Origin: Sphingomonas bacterium
GTDB taxonomy: Bacteria > Pseudomonadota > Alphaproteobacteria > Sphingomonadales > Sphingomonadaceae
Direction: 5' to 3'
Length of the DNA: 53,998 nt
NCBI RefSeq assembly: GCF_028292945.1
Contig: NZ_JAQGLJ010000063.1
Span: forward strand, 1-53,998
The number at the start of each line of letters is the position of its first letter. Position 1 is the stretch's first letter. Below the pieces are notes generated by a model. The model saw only the letters and a list, made by a program, of their open reading frames with translations. It was not told where the DNA came from and did not search any database. This document shows positions 8,859-20,400 of the stretch, one piece after another. Position numbers and translations under genes: made by a program.

Positions 8859-10313
8859 ATGACACGTGACGACGACGGAGGTGTGTCGTTCGATCCGAAG
8901 AGCTGGGCGGGCGATGCCAAGCCGCCAGCGACCGACCGGCCGACCGACGGTGAAGCGACGTTCGATGTGAAGAGCTGGGGCGGCGATGCGGCCTCGCCGG
9001 CACCGGCCGAAACCGTTGCAAAAGCACCGGAAACCGCGTCCCGGACGGTCGGACGACCGCCATTTCTGGCGGCGGCGGGCGCGTCGGCGCTGTTGCTGAT
9101 CGGCGGCGGACTGGCTGCGCATTTCACCGGCTCGGCCGCGCCTGCGCCCGTGGTGGTCGACAGCGGCGCACCATCGACACGGCTGGTCGCGCCGCCGCCT
9201 GCCATCGTCGTCAACGCCAGTCGCCGCACGCTGGTGGTCGCCGGGCCGGCGGAAGTCGCGACCGCGCTCGCCGGGATCGGCATCGCACCCGACTCGGCTG
9301 TGGCCGCGGCACGCGTCGCCGGCCCTGCGCTTGGCACTGCGCCCGGTGAGATCAGGCTGGTGTTCGACCTTGTCGGGCCGGAAGACGCGCGGCGGCTTAC
9401 GCGGCTGGAGGCGACGCGCAGCGACGGCGCGGGCGTGGTGCTGGTCGCGAGCGCGAACGGGAGCTTCGCGCCCCAGATCGTGCAGGCGAAGCTTGTCGCG
9501 GAGGTCAAGGTCGTGCGCGGCGAGATGGATGCGACGTCCTTCTACAACGCCGCCGTCACCGCAGGCGTCAACGACACGCTGGTCAGCGAGATCGCCAAGG
9601 CATTTTCGTACGATTTCAACTTCGCCACCGACATCAAGGCCGGCGACGTGTTCGAGGTGGCGTTCGAGCAGAAGGTCAACCCGAGCGGCGAGGAGGTCGG
9701 ACCACCGACGCTGCTATATGTCTCGTTGCAGACCGCCGAAAAGTCGAAGTCGCTGTATCGGTTCCTCGCACCCGGCGAGGCGGAGCCGGGCTGGTTCGAC
9801 GGCAATGGTCGCAGCACCGTCACCGCGCTGATGCGCACGCCGGTCGACGGCGCGCGGATCACGTCCAATTTCGGGCCGCGCTTCCATCCGGTGCTGCACT
9901 ACACACGGCTGCACGGCGGCACGGACTTTGCCGCGCCGGTCGGCACGCCGGTCTATTCCGCCGCCGGCGGCGTGGTGGTCAGCGCGTCGCCCAGCCGCTG
10001 CGCGGGCAACATGGCGATCGTCAAACACGATAATGGCTGGGAGACGCGCTACTTCCACCTGTCGCGCTACGCCGACGGCGTGGTCGCGGGCGCGCGCGTG
10101 ACGCAGGGGTTCACGATCGGCGACGTCGGCAACACCGGCGTCTGCACGACCGGCCCGCACCTCCATTACGAAGTCCATATCGACGGCCAGAAGGTCGATC
10201 CGATGAGCATCGATACCGGCACCGGCAGGACATTGGAGAGCGAGGCGCTGACCGCGTTTCGCAAGGAACGCGACCGCATCGACCAGAGCCGCGCCGGCGG
10301 TCCTATGCGGTAG
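8859..10313 (+). CDS. Membrane-anchored M23 (LytM-type) peptidase with OapA/Csd3-like middle domain
   Basis: A 484-residue wall-peptidase-like protein. Residues 1-65 are a cytoplasmic tail carrying two copies of an FDxKSWxGDA motif. One membrane span follows at about 67-86 (FLAAAGASALLLIGGGLAAHF). The periplasmic part has an OapA/Csd3-like domain (about 100-330, with GVNDTLVSEIAKAFSYDFNF) and a C-terminal LytM domain. The zinc-site motifs are visible: HGGTDFAAPVGTPV and HLHYEVHIDG. The frame is open upstream into tssK; the ATG at 8859 was chosen because the motif repeat begins just after it, and the ATG at 8841 is an alternative. Such enzymes cut peptide cross-links of peptidoglycan. Being divergent from a T6SS operon, it could open the wall for T6SS assembly, but a housekeeping role is equally possible. 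Confidence 0.9.
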   Translation: MTRDDDGGVSFDPKSWAGDAKPPATDRPTDGEATFDVKSWGGDAASPAPAETVAKAPETASRTVGRPPFLAAAGASALLLIGGGLAAHFTGSAAPAPVVVDSGAPSTRLVAPPPAIVVNASRRTLVVAGPAEVATALAGIGIAPDSAVAAARVAGPALGTAPGEIRLVFDLVGPEDARRLTRLEATRSDGAGVVLVASANGSFAPQIVQAKLVAEVKVVRGEMDATSFYNAAVTAGVNDTLVSEIAKAFSYDFNFATDIKAGDVFEVAFEQKVNPSGEEVGPPTLLYVSLQTAEKSKSLYRFLAPGEAEPGWFDGNGRSTVTALMRTPVDGARITSNFGPRFHPVLHYTRLHGGTDFAAPVGTPVYSAAGGVVVSASPSRCAGNMAIVKHDNGWETRYFHLSRYADGVVAGARVTQGFTIGDVGNTGVCTTGPHLHYEVHIDGQKVDPMSIDTGTGRTLESEALTAFRKERDRIDQSRAGGPMR

Positions 10314-11181
10314 CGGGCGTCGGCAGCGGAGTTGCGGGCAGGCGTCGCCAGCTTGTCATTGCTAGCGGCACGACGATGGCGAGCAGCGCGATGGTCATGC
10401 CGATGCTGCCGTTCAGGCCCTGATCCGAGCCGCCCCAGACCGCCGCGCCCGCCAGCTCCAGATCGGCGATCGCGCCGAAGCTGCCGATGCCGGGGTTGGG
10501 ATCGAGGCCGTAGCCCAGTTGCTCCAAGGCGTTCCAGGCGAGGTGCGCGCCCACCGCCGCCGCCAGCCCGCCGCCACGCGCGGCGAACAGGCCGAACATC
10601 AGGCCGCCCAGGAATAGGTTCACCAGGCTGATCGGTGCCCGCGCGCCACCCGCGACGTGGAGCGCGGCAAAAGCAAGCGCGCTCGCGACGATGCCCGCCG
10701 CCCAGCCCCAGCGGCGGGTAAGCGCGGGCTGGAGCCAGCCGCGAAAGTATATTTCCTCGCCCGTCACCTGCACGACGATCGCGCCCAGCCCGAGCAGCAG
10801 CACGCCCGAGGCCGAGGCCGAGGCCGCCACCGGGTTCGAAGTCAGCGCGCCCGCCAGATACCCGTACAGCACCGCCACCGACAGGCCGGCAAAGCCGATC
10901 ACCGTTCCCAGGCCAAAGCTCGCGAGCGGCCGCGTGCCAGGTGCCAGCGCGTTACGGCGATCGAACATTGCGCCGACGATGCCGACGACGATCAGCGGCA
11001 CGAACACGAGCAGGTTGAAAAGCGCCTCGACCAGCGCCGGCTCGGCGGCGAGCCGATCGGGCCCGATCACCGCGCCGATCCATGCCGCGCCATTGGCTTG
11101 GCCGATCGCAACGACCCCCCAGGCCAGGGCCACGGCCCCGACTAGCAACGCGAGCCCCACCACTACCTGACGCATGTTCAT
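10303..11181 (-). CDS. CPBP-family intramembrane glutamic metalloprotease
   Basis: A polytopic membrane protein of about 292 residues with the CPBP (CAAX protease / bacteriocin-processing) motifs: EEIYFRGWLQ (the EExxxR motif), FAALHVAGG and HLAWNALEQLG. At least seven hydrophobic segments are visible. The start is ambiguous: the ATG at 11181 or the one at 11175. An AGGG lies just upstream of the second; the first is given here. It lies 91 bases downstream of the CHAT gene on the same strand and may be the last gene of the tps operon. Its stop overlaps the end of the convergent M23 gene by 11 bases. The substrate is unknown. A link to processing of the secreted giant protein or its partner is inferred from position only. 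Confidence 0.88.
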   Translation of the reverse strand: MNMRQVVVGLALLVGAVALAWGVVAIGQANGAAWIGAVIGPDRLAAEPALVEALFNLLVFVPLIVVGIVGAMFDRRNALAPGTRPLASFGLGTVIGFAGLSVAVLYGYLAGALTSNPVAASASASGVLLLGLGAIVVQVTGEEIYFRGWLQPALTRRWGWAAGIVASALAFAALHVAGGARAPISLVNLFLGGLMFGLFAARGGGLAAAVGAHLAWNALEQLGYGLDPNPGIGSFGAIADLELAGAAVWGGSDQGLNGSIGMTIALLAIVVPLAMTSWRRLPATPLPTPATA

Positions 11182-11272
11182 CCCTGGTTGCGAACCCTGG
11201 ACCCGCAACCTGCCCGCCCCGGCCGTCCTCGGCAACCGGTCGCGCGACGGACTGCCGACGAACGTGTCGCGC

Positions 11273-14200
11273 TCAGCGCGCGGCGAGCGCCTTCCCTGCT
11301 CCGGCAGCTGCGTCGATCTTCGCCTGCGACGCCGGCGACAGCATCATCTTGGTCGAGTCGCCAACCACGAAATAGGGACCCCAGTAAAAGGGATGCGAGT
11401 ATTCGGGATTGGCCATCAGCGTCCGTTGCGCGGTCTGCAACGAACCGCCGATCGTGCGCTGGCGGGCGGCGCCATAGAAGGACTTGATGAACTGATCGGT
11501 CTCCTGCTCCGCCGACACCTTCCAGAACGTCGCCATCACCGCGCGGCTGTTGGCGGTCAGGAACGCGCGCACCAGCCCTTCCAACGTCGAGCCCGCCTCT
11601 TCCTGCCCCGACCGCCGCGCCAGTGCCTCATTCTTGATGCCACTCGCCGTGTCGCAGGCGGACAGCACGACCAGGTTGGCGTCGAGCCGCAGGCGGGCGA
11701 TTTCGGAGAAGCTCAGCAGCCCATCCGAACTCTCCGCCCCGAACGAGGTGACCAGCGCAGGCGGCGACTTGTCGCAGCCCCACTGCCCCTCTTCCAGGCC
11801 GTGCGTGGCGAAATGGATGACCTCGAAATCGTTCAGGTCGGTGCGCGCCTCCACCGCAGTGTCGCTGAATGCGGCGCCGATGATCTCGGGCGCGTTGGGC
11901 ACGCCCAGCGCGGTCGAGGCGATCCCCAGCTCCTTGCGGTCGATCGGCGGCATCTGCGCGGACGCGGCCGTGAGCGCGGCATAGTCGACGGTGCAGCCAA
12001 AGCCGACATTCACCTGCCGGGGCGCGCCGGAGCCAACGGCGGCGGCGCTGTGCTGGCCCATGCCAAGGAAGGGCTGCTTCGCGGTCGACGGTGGCAGCGC
12101 GCGCGCGACCAGAAACGATCGCGGCGAGATCGCGGTCGAGATCGCCGCCTTGGAGGCAAGGAACGAGACCTTGCTGAAGTCGAACGGCGCCGCCTTCGCC
12201 GTCGCGCTATAGGCGTCGACGCTGGCGCGGTCGGTGACCAGCACGGAGGCGGGCAGGTTCTGCAGCGGCCCGGCCGGGTCGACCACCAGCGCGGTCGATT
12301 TCAGCACCGCGTCGGTCGCCGGGCCGGTCAGCAGTCCGAACAGCGCATAGGATTCGGCGACCTTGAACGGCACCAGCGACACCGGCAGGCGGCCATCGAT
12401 CGAGGCGCGAACCGAGCTTGCGAGCGCGTCCAGTTGCGCCTTGGGCACGGCCACCGGATAGATCCACGCGCGCTCGGCATTGATGAACACGCCATAGGCG
12501 CGTCGGTTGAGCTGCACGACCTTCAGGAAGCCCTCGCCTGGCCGCAATGCCTTGCGAATGTCCTCGATGGTGGCGGGGCGATCGTCGATGGTGCGGTACT
12601 TGGCCGAGCCGGCCAACTCCGCCTGTAGCGCCAGCAGCTTGGCCTCCGACGTCTGGCGGCGCTGCTCGAGCGCGGCGGTTGGCTGTCCCGCCTGTTGCGC
12701 CGCCGCGATGTCGTAGCGCAGGCCGGTGATCTCACGCTCCAGCTCGGCACGGTCGCGGACCTTGACGCCGATCGCCGGGTCCGACGTGACCACCGATTGC
12801 AGCTGGGTCAGCTGCCGCGCGACGGCGGGTTCACCGACCGCCTGCGCGGCGCGAAAGAAGCGCTCGAACGTGTCGGGAGACGGCGATTTGTTGCTCTCCG
12901 CCACCAGCAGATCGAAATAGCGTTCGATTCCGACCGGCAGCGTGACCGACCCGGACTCGTTCGCCTGGATCAGCGCGTCGACCGCCTGGTCGTACTCACG
13001 CCGCACGCGCACGGGATCGCCGCCCTGCTGCGCGATGATGCCGGCGCGCTCCACCGCGGTTTCGGCGATGGTCGGCTCGTTGCCGGTGCCTTGCGTGCTG
13101 ACGGCGCTGCGCCGCAGCTCCACCAGCGCGCGGTCGAACGAGGCAATCGCGGCGGGGTATTGCTTGCGGCGCGCTTGCAGCCGGCCCTGCTGCCGGTTGA
13201 GCGCCGCGCCCAGCCACAGCACCAGCGTGCGGTCGATGCGATCGGTGGACAATGGACGATAGGCGGCGAGCGCGCGGTCCAGTGCGACCTGAGATTCCTG
13301 CTCGTAGCCGATCGCAAGCAGCGCCACCGAGCGTGCCCAGCCGGCCTGCGCGTCCAGCACCAGCTGCTGCAGGATACCCGTTTCCGGCACGGCGATCGAA
13401 GCGGAGATGTCGCCCGCCCCGCCTTGAGGCTGGTTGAGCAGGCGCACGGTGGCGGCATCCGATAGCGGTTGACCGGCCGGTGCCACGACGCTGACCAGCC
13501 GGTCCAGCGACGCCAAAGCTTCGCGGAACTTGCGTTGGTTAAGCAGGTCCAGCGCGCGATAGGCGTCGCGCTTTTGCTGCAGGAAACCGAGCCGGCCGCC
13601 CGAGACCGTCGGCAGCAGCGCGTCGGCCTGTGCGAAATGCTCGGCGGCGGAGCTGTTGAAGCGGATGTTGGAGTCCGCCAGCCCCGCCTCCAGCAGCAGC
13701 TCCGCGCGCGTCGCCGCCGGTGCATTGGCTGGGAGACGGCTCAGCGCGTCGTTGAGCGTACGCGATGCCTGGACGTACAGGCCCTTGTAGTTGAGGCTGA
13801 TCCCGTCAGCGAGCGCGACGGAGGCATCGGAAAAGCCGGACTCCGCGGCAAGCTGTACGCCAGGCACCGCCGCCAGCTCGGCCGGCTTGATCGCGCTGGT
13901 CGGCGCCCGATCCCCGTCGGCTGCGAGGGCTTGGCGGCCGGTGATCGCGCGCACCGCCTGTTCGGCCGGCACCAACGTCGCCTCGGCGGTGGAGACGATG
14001 ATCGTTCGCCCGCGTGACCGCGTTTCAAACGACACGGTCTGTGCCGCCAACACAGAGTCATAGCAGCGGCGCGCCTGCACCTCGCCGATAGCGGGCAGCG
14101 TCACTGGGCGCGCCTCTCCACAGTTCAGCGTCTTGGCGACCGAGGCCCGGCTTTCATCCGTCAACAGCGAACGGACCAGCCCAAGCGACCGGCTGGCGGC

Positions 14201-14419
14201 GACGTTGCGACAGCTGATCGAGTAGCTGTAGTCGAACTCGCTGACGATCGCCGCGTCGCGATAGTTGCGCGCAGCGGTGCATGGCTCGCCGGCGGCGTTG
14301 CGGCCGAGATTGTAGATGTTGGGTTGCTGAACGAGGCCCGGCCGCATGCTCGCGCAGCCGGCCAGGGCAAGGCCAAGCGCGGCGGTGGACGCCAAAGCCA
14401 GCATCGGGGGAATGCGCAT
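11273..14419 (-). CDS. Predicted lipoprotein with TPR-like region and CHAT caspase-like protease domain
   Basis: A 1048-residue protein. The N-terminus is a lipoprotein signal with a lipobox (ALGLALAGC, cysteine near residue 22), so it should be anchored in the envelope. The middle (about 200-600) is helical and repeat-like, consistent with TPRs, and contains a short coiled-coil-like stretch. The C-terminal CHAT domain has the catalytic His in FATHGLEEG (about H873) and Cys in LSACDTASG (about C922), then the FWKV and FYWGPYFVVG segments typical of the family. It starts at the ATG at 14419, 2 bases after the tpsA stop. CHAT genes beside two-partner secretion genes are a recurrent arrangement. 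The expected job is cleavage of the exoprotein or a partner; the substrate is not known. Confidence 0.92.
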   Translation of the reverse strand: MRIPPMLALASTAALGLALAGCASMRPGLVQQPNIYNLGRNAAGEPCTAARNYRDAAIVSEFDYSYSISCRNVAASRSLGLVRSLLTDESRASVAKTLNCGEARPVTLPAIGEVQARRCYDSVLAAQTVSFETRSRGRTIIVSTAEATLVPAEQAVRAITGRQALAADGDRAPTSAIKPAELAAVPGVQLAAESGFSDASVALADGISLNYKGLYVQASRTLNDALSRLPANAPAATRAELLLEAGLADSNIRFNSSAAEHFAQADALLPTVSGGRLGFLQQKRDAYRALDLLNQRKFREALASLDRLVSVVAPAGQPLSDAATVRLLNQPQGGAGDISASIAVPETGILQQLVLDAQAGWARSVALLAIGYEQESQVALDRALAAYRPLSTDRIDRTLVLWLGAALNRQQGRLQARRKQYPAAIASFDRALVELRRSAVSTQGTGNEPTIAETAVERAGIIAQQGGDPVRVRREYDQAVDALIQANESGSVTLPVGIERYFDLLVAESNKSPSPDTFERFFRAAQAVGEPAVARQLTQLQSVVTSDPAIGVKVRDRAELEREITGLRYDIAAAQQAGQPTAALEQRRQTSEAKLLALQAELAGSAKYRTIDDRPATIEDIRKALRPGEGFLKVVQLNRRAYGVFINAERAWIYPVAVPKAQLDALASSVRASIDGRLPVSLVPFKVAESYALFGLLTGPATDAVLKSTALVVDPAGPLQNLPASVLVTDRASVDAYSATAKAAPFDFSKVSFLASKAAISTAISPRSFLVARALPPSTAKQPFLGMGQHSAAAVGSGAPRQVNVGFGCTVDYAALTAASAQMPPIDRKELGIASTALGVPNAPEIIGAAFSDTAVEARTDLNDFEVIHFATHGLEEGQWGCDKSPPALVTSFGAESSDGLLSFSEIARLRLDANLVVLSACDTASGIKNEALARRSGQEEAGSTLEGLVRAFLTANSRAVMATFWKVSAEQETDQFIKSFYGAARQRTIGGSLQTAQRTLMANPEYSHPFYWGPYFVVGDSTKMMLSPASQAKIDAAAGAGKALAAR

Positions 14420-14421
14420 GC

Positions 14422-17400
14422 TCACTTGCCTTGCTCCTTGGCCTGACCACAGGCCGGGTTTGTCGAGTCCGGCGTGCATTCGGTGTCGCTGATCCCGTCG
14501 TCGATGATGCTGCCGTCCGCGCCGATCACCCCGATGCCGGAGAACAGCGCCTCGTTGTTCGTGCCGACCACAGGATCGAACGGAACCACCAGATCGTCGG
14601 CGACCTGGAAGATCGCGAGACGGCTGCTGTCGAAAATGGCGAGCAACGGCTGCGACACGACTGCGGTCAGGCAGCCCGCGCCCGACCCCACCAGACAGCC
14701 GTTGATGCGGGTGTTGGCGGCGTCGGTGCCGGTCGCGGAAATGACGTTGGAGCCGAGCACCGCGGTCGACGTGTTGGTGATCCCGCCGATGGTGCCGAAG
14801 AACGCGAACGCGTTGGTGACGTTCGCACCGGGCCCCTGCATCACCAATGCGCCCGTGGTGGGTCCGCCCGCCGCCGTGCCGAGCGTCACGCCCAGATTCT
14901 GCCCGGGTACGCCCGTGTTCTGGAACAGCGCGTAATCGGTGTAGCGCACCGTCAGGCTGCGCGCCGAGACCAGGTTGGTGTCGGGCGCGTAGGGCGAACC
15001 GCCGAACGTGGCATTATACAGCGACGAATTGGGATTGCCGACGAACTGCGCTCCGACATCGGCTGCCGACAGACCCGTTGCCGAGCCGAAACCGATCGGG
15101 TTCAGGAAGGCGTCCGCCTGGCCAACCCCGATTCGAGACCCGCGCAGATCGAGGTCGGCGGTGTCGAACAGCAGCCGACCGCCAGCCGTCGCGGTGGCGG
15201 TGACGCGGATGACGCTGGCCTTGTCGTTCGCGTTCGCAGCCGTCCCGCCAAAGCGGAAGGTGCGGTTCGCCCCCGTCCCCGACGCTGCGCCGCTGACGTC
15301 GATGCGACCGGTGGAGAGCACATCCACCCGCGTGCGGCCGGCATCGGCATCGAAGCCGAGCGTACCGATCTCCACATTGCCCGTGCCCGCGTCGATGGTC
15401 AGCTGGTTCGCTTCGACCAGATTGACCTCGGTCGCCGACAGCGCGAACCCGCCCGTGGTCGTCAGGCTGTCGCCCAGCCGGGTCGCCGTGGTGGCCGGCG
15501 CGCGATTGGTGAAAGTGACCGTGGCGGCGCGCTGGATGCCGGTGATCGCCGCATCCAGCGCCCGCACCGCGATCGTCGACGTGGCGCCGGCGATCACCTG
15601 ACCCAGCGACGCCGTGCCGCCCGCATCAAAGGTGGCGTTGCCGCCCGCGGTCGCGCCGCTCAGCGTCAGATTGCCCGTGCTGGTCATCGCCAGCGTCGTG
15701 CCGGCGGCCGTCTGGCCGGCGGCGATCGATGCGGCGGTGACGGCGATCGCGCCGCTCGCGGTCGTCTGGCCGAGCGTCGCCGCGCCGGTCGCGACCAGCG
15801 TCGCCGGGCCGGCCGCATTGAGCGTGCCGCTGTTCAACGTCGTCCCGGCCGTAAGGCTGGCAGCCCCGCCGGCCGCGGTCAGACTGGTCGACCCGATCGC
15901 GCCCGTCGCGCGCAGGGTCGCCGCGCCACCGGCGTTGCCGGTGCCCAGCGTCAGGTCACCCGCCGTGGCGGTAAGGTCCAGCGTCGTGCGCGAGGTCGCT
16001 GCGGTGACGCTGGCGCTGGTGCCGGAGACCGCGACCGCGCCGTTGCCGGAGGTGATCGCCTCGATCGTGGCGGCGCCAGTCGAGGTCGCCAGGGCGTTGC
16101 CGTTGCTGGTCAGGCGGGTGGTGACCGCAAGCGGTCCGGCGGCCGTCAGCGTCGCGGCGCCGTTCGTGGCGGTGCCGGTGCCGAGTGACAGGCCGCCACC
16201 TGTGGTCGTCAGCGTGAGCGCCTGGTTCGCGGCGGCGGTCGTCACGTTCGCGCTCTGCGCATTGACCGTGACGTTGCCCGTGTTGCTGGTGATCGCGTTG
16301 ATCGTCGCCGCACCGGTCGCGGTCGCGCTGGCGGTGCCCGCGCTGGTTAGCGAGGTCGTGACCGCGAGTGGGCCGGCGGCGTTGAGCGTCGCCGTTCCGG
16401 CGGTGGCGATGCCGGTGCCCAGCGTCAGGCCGCCCGCATTTGCGGTCAATGCCAAGGCCTGCGCAGCCGTCGCGCGGGTCGCGTCGATGCTGCGCGCCGT
16501 TACCGCAACGTTGCCCCCGGTGCTGGCGATGGTCCCGATCGTCGCCGCGCCACCCGTGCTCGTGGCGCTGGCGTTGCCGCCACTCGTCAGCGAGGTGGTG
16601 ATCGCCAGCGGCCCGGTCGCGCTCAGCGTCGCGATGCCGGTGGCGCTGCCGGTGCCCAGCGTCAGCGGGCCGGCGCTGGCGGTCAGCGTCAGCGCGCCGA
16701 TCGAGGCACTGTTCGCCACGTCCACCGTGCGGCCGGTGCCGGTCACGCCGGCGCCGTTGAAGGTTCCCAGGCGCAGCACATTGCCCGCGCTGGCGCTTGC
16801 CGCGCCGCTCGCGATCAGGCTCGTACCCGTCACGTCGCCGACCGTAGCGGTGACGCTCGCAATGCCGCCCGACGACAGGGTGGTCAGCGCGACCGAGCCG
16901 GCGGCGCGAATTGTCGCATTGCCGCCCGCGATGCCGGTGGGCAGCGTCACATCGCCGCCCGTCGCGGTCACGTCCAGCGTGGTGTGCGACTCGGCGCGAG
17001 TGACGTCCGCCGACAGACCCTGCGCAATGATGGCGCCGTTGGTGCTGGTGACTGTGCCCGCGACGATCCCCTGGCTGGCGAGCAGCGACACATTGCCCCC
17101 TGCGCCCAGCGAGGTGATCACCCTCAGCGGACCGCCATCGGCCTGCAGTGCGGCCGTGCCCGTCGCTGTCCCGGTGGTGAGCGTCACCGGCCCGGCGGTG
17201 GAACGAACGACCAGATTGCCGTTGGTCGCATTGGCCTGGCGAACGGCGACGCTCTGCCCGGTGACGCTGACGGCCGTGCCAGTGATGGCATCGATGGCCG
17301 TCGCACCACCCGCAGTCGTGGTCGCCTGTCCGCCCGCGCTGAGCGTAGTGACGTCGAGCGTGGTGCTCGCCGCCAGCGTTGCCGCGCCTGCCGCCGTGCC

Positions 17401-20400
17401 CGTGACGAGGCGCAGCGGACCCGCCGACGCGGTTAGGCCAAGCGTCGATCCGGACGTCGTGTTGGTGATGTCGACGCTGGCGCCGGTCACCGCTACGCTG
17501 CTGCCGTCGAACGTCCCGGCCTGCGCCAGTCCGCTGGCGGTCAGCGCGGCCGCGCCGGTGGCAACCGCCGTACCGACGATCGCGTCGCCGCCGGCGGCGG
17601 CGATCGTGACGCTGCCGCCGATCGGCGTCGCGAGCGTACCCAAGGTACCGATCGTCGCCGCGCCTTTGGCCACGACGCTCGCGTTGCCGCCAGCGAAGCC
17701 GGTGCCGAGGATCACGTCACCCGAAATCGACTCCAGTGCCAGCGTCGTGCCTGCGTTCACGCGATCCACGTTGATCACGCCCGTCGCGGTCGCGGCAAAG
17801 GCGGCGCCGGCATCGACGGTGCCGTTGACCCGCAGCGCGCCGACGCTCGATCCCACCTGCTGGCCGATCAGGACGGCGCCCGATGTCGCGACCGCGGTTC
17901 CGGTCGTCGTGGTGCCGAGCGTCACCTGCCCCCCGCGCGCGATCGTCAGCGACGCAGCGCGGGCGGCGATTGTCCCGATCTTGTCGGTGATCGCAATGGA
18001 CTTGTCCGGCGCCGCGTTCAACGTCACCGCCCCGGTGCCGAGCACGGCCGTGCCGGCGATGCCGCTGGCGGAGGTAACGGTCTTTGCGCCGTTCGCCGTC
18101 AGCGTGCCGAACGCCACGTCGGCTGGCGGCACGCTCGTCGTCACCTCCGTGACGATGCCGATGGTGCCGGTGCCGCTCGCCGTGACATCACGCAGGGTGG
18201 TCGCGCCCGCCGTGCGGGTGGCCACGCTGCCGCCGGCGATGTTGCCGTTGACGGTCAGCGCACCGGAACGCGTGGTCTGCCCAACGGCGACCCCGTTAAC
18301 GGCGTTGATCGCCGTGGCCGGTCCGCCGGTGCTGCCGACGGTCACCTGGTTGCCGCCTTCGACGGTGAACGAGGCCACCGGCGCGGTCGCCCCGACCGTG
18401 CCCGTCAGCGTGATCGCGTCGGCCTGGGCGGCGGTCAATGAAACCGCACCGGTGCCGTCGATCGAGCCGCCGGCAATGCCCGCGAGCGGTTGCCCGGGAA
18501 CGCCGGCGGCCGCCGTCAGCGTCTTGGCCCCGTTGCCGGTCAGGCTGTCGAAGGTGATCTGCAGGTCCCCGGCGGTCGCTGCCGTGCCGGCTGTGGTGAT
18601 GGTCACCGCACCGGGCGAGATCACGGTGCCCAGCGCCGTTGCACCGGTCGACCCGGCATATTTCGTCGTCGTCGAGGTGAAGCTGCCGGTGGAGATCGTG
18701 CCGTTGATCGTCAGCCCGCCGGTCAGGTCCTGCCCCGGCGCAGCCTGCCCGATCCGGGTGGCGCCGGCGACCGCGACGCTGGTGCCGGTCATGCCCGCCA
18801 CACCCAATGTGACCTGCTGGCCGCCGAAGATCGTCAGCGATCCCACCGGAGCAAGCGCGCCGATGCGATCGACCTGGATCACGTGAGTCGTTCCACCGCT
18901 CAGTTCGACGGGGCCGAGGCTTTCGATCTGATCGCCGATGATCGAGCCGTCGGCGTAGACGGTCACGAAGGCAGGCGCCTCCAGATAGCCGAAGCGGGTG
19001 AGGTTGGAGCCGATGTCGAGGCCGCCGGCCGGCGTAAGTCGGCCTGCGCGAAGGTCGAAAATGTCCACCTCGAACGCGGAGGAATCCCAGGTGTCGCCGA
19101 TCTCGCCAAAGCCGTTGAGTGTCAGCTTCGCGCCGGTCGTGTTGGCATTCAGCGTCGCATCGCCGACGACGCGCAGGTTGAACAGCGCGTCGCTGGCGCC
19201 GATCGTGATGCTGCCCGTGGTCGCGGTCGCGGTCAGGCTGGCGACGCCCGGCCCGCCATCGGCGCCGATCTGCGTCACGGTGATCGATCGGCCGGCGTCA
19301 AGCGTCACGGCTCCGCCGCTGGACAGCGTAGAGGTAGCCGAGACGAGCGCATTGACGTCGATGTCGCGGAATGCGGTGAGGGTCTTCGTGTCCGTGCCCT
19401 GCAAGGCGGTGAACAGAATGTCGCCGTCGGATGCGGTGACACCGCCCGCGCCGGTCGTGGTCAACGCGATCGGCCCCGTCGCGCTCACCGTTTCCAGCCG
19501 CGTGGTGCCGGCGGTGGTCGAGATCAGCGAGCCGGTGGCGAGCGGGCCGTTGAACGTCAGGACATTCGTCACCAGGCCAGGCGCCTGCCCGATGCTGGTC
19601 GTGCCCGTCACGTTGCTGGTGACACCCGTCTGCCCCAGCGACACCAGATTGCCGCCATTAACCGTGAGCGAGGTGACCGCAGCGGTCGCGCCGATCGCGC
19701 CCACCGTCACGTTCTGTCCGGCCGCGGCGTCGATCACCACGGTGCCCGCATCGACGGAGCCGCCTGCGACGGGTCCGCCCGACCGGATCGTCTTGTCGCC
19801 CGTCCCGCCGAGCGTTCCGTAGGACAGGCCACCCGTGCCCGCGTTCAGCGTCAGCGAGCCCGCGAGCGTCGTGTCGTCGATATCGACCCGGATGCCGTTG
19901 ACCGTCACGCCCGCCGTGCTGGAGCCCAGATTGCCGATCGTGCCGTTGACCGTCGTGACGGTGGTGCCGGTTTCGGGCGGGCCGGCGTTGAGCGCGCCGA
20001 GCACGAGCGTGCCCCCCGTCGTCACCGCGTTGACGCCAGTCGTGCCCGAACCGATCGTCAGCGCCGCGCCGGTGGTGGTGATCATGTTGGTCCCGCCGGC
20101 GGTTCCCAACACCAGGTTGCCGGTCGTGATCGCGCCCGTACGCGCGACGGCGTTCGGCGTCAGCGCGCCTGCGGCGATCTGCTGACCGACAGTATTGGCG
20201 AGAAGGTCGCCCAGGACGAACGCACCATTGGCCGTGGCGGTACGGAAGACGATCGCCTGCGTCGCGTCGGCCGCGGTCAGCCCGCCCGCACCGATCGTCG
20301 TGCCGCCCAGCGCCAGTCCCGCCGTGCCGGCACCGCCGATCGCAATGTCGCCGGTGTCGCTTGTCAGTCGCAGGCCAGCGCCGCCGACGATATCGCCGCC

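Noticed and set aside
14422..14700. A contact-dependent inhibition toxin at the TpsA C-terminus
   Set aside because: The C-terminus is short, has no toxin-like domain or VENN-type boundary, and no immunity-sized gene follows; a CHAT lipoprotein does.
15614..18886. A 1090-codon plus-strand frame, rich in Val/Pro/Ala, opposite tpsA
   Set aside because: It mirrors the repetitive Gly/Ala/Thr codons of tpsA and has no signal, motif or ribosome site. Other long frames opposite tpsA are rejected for the same reason.
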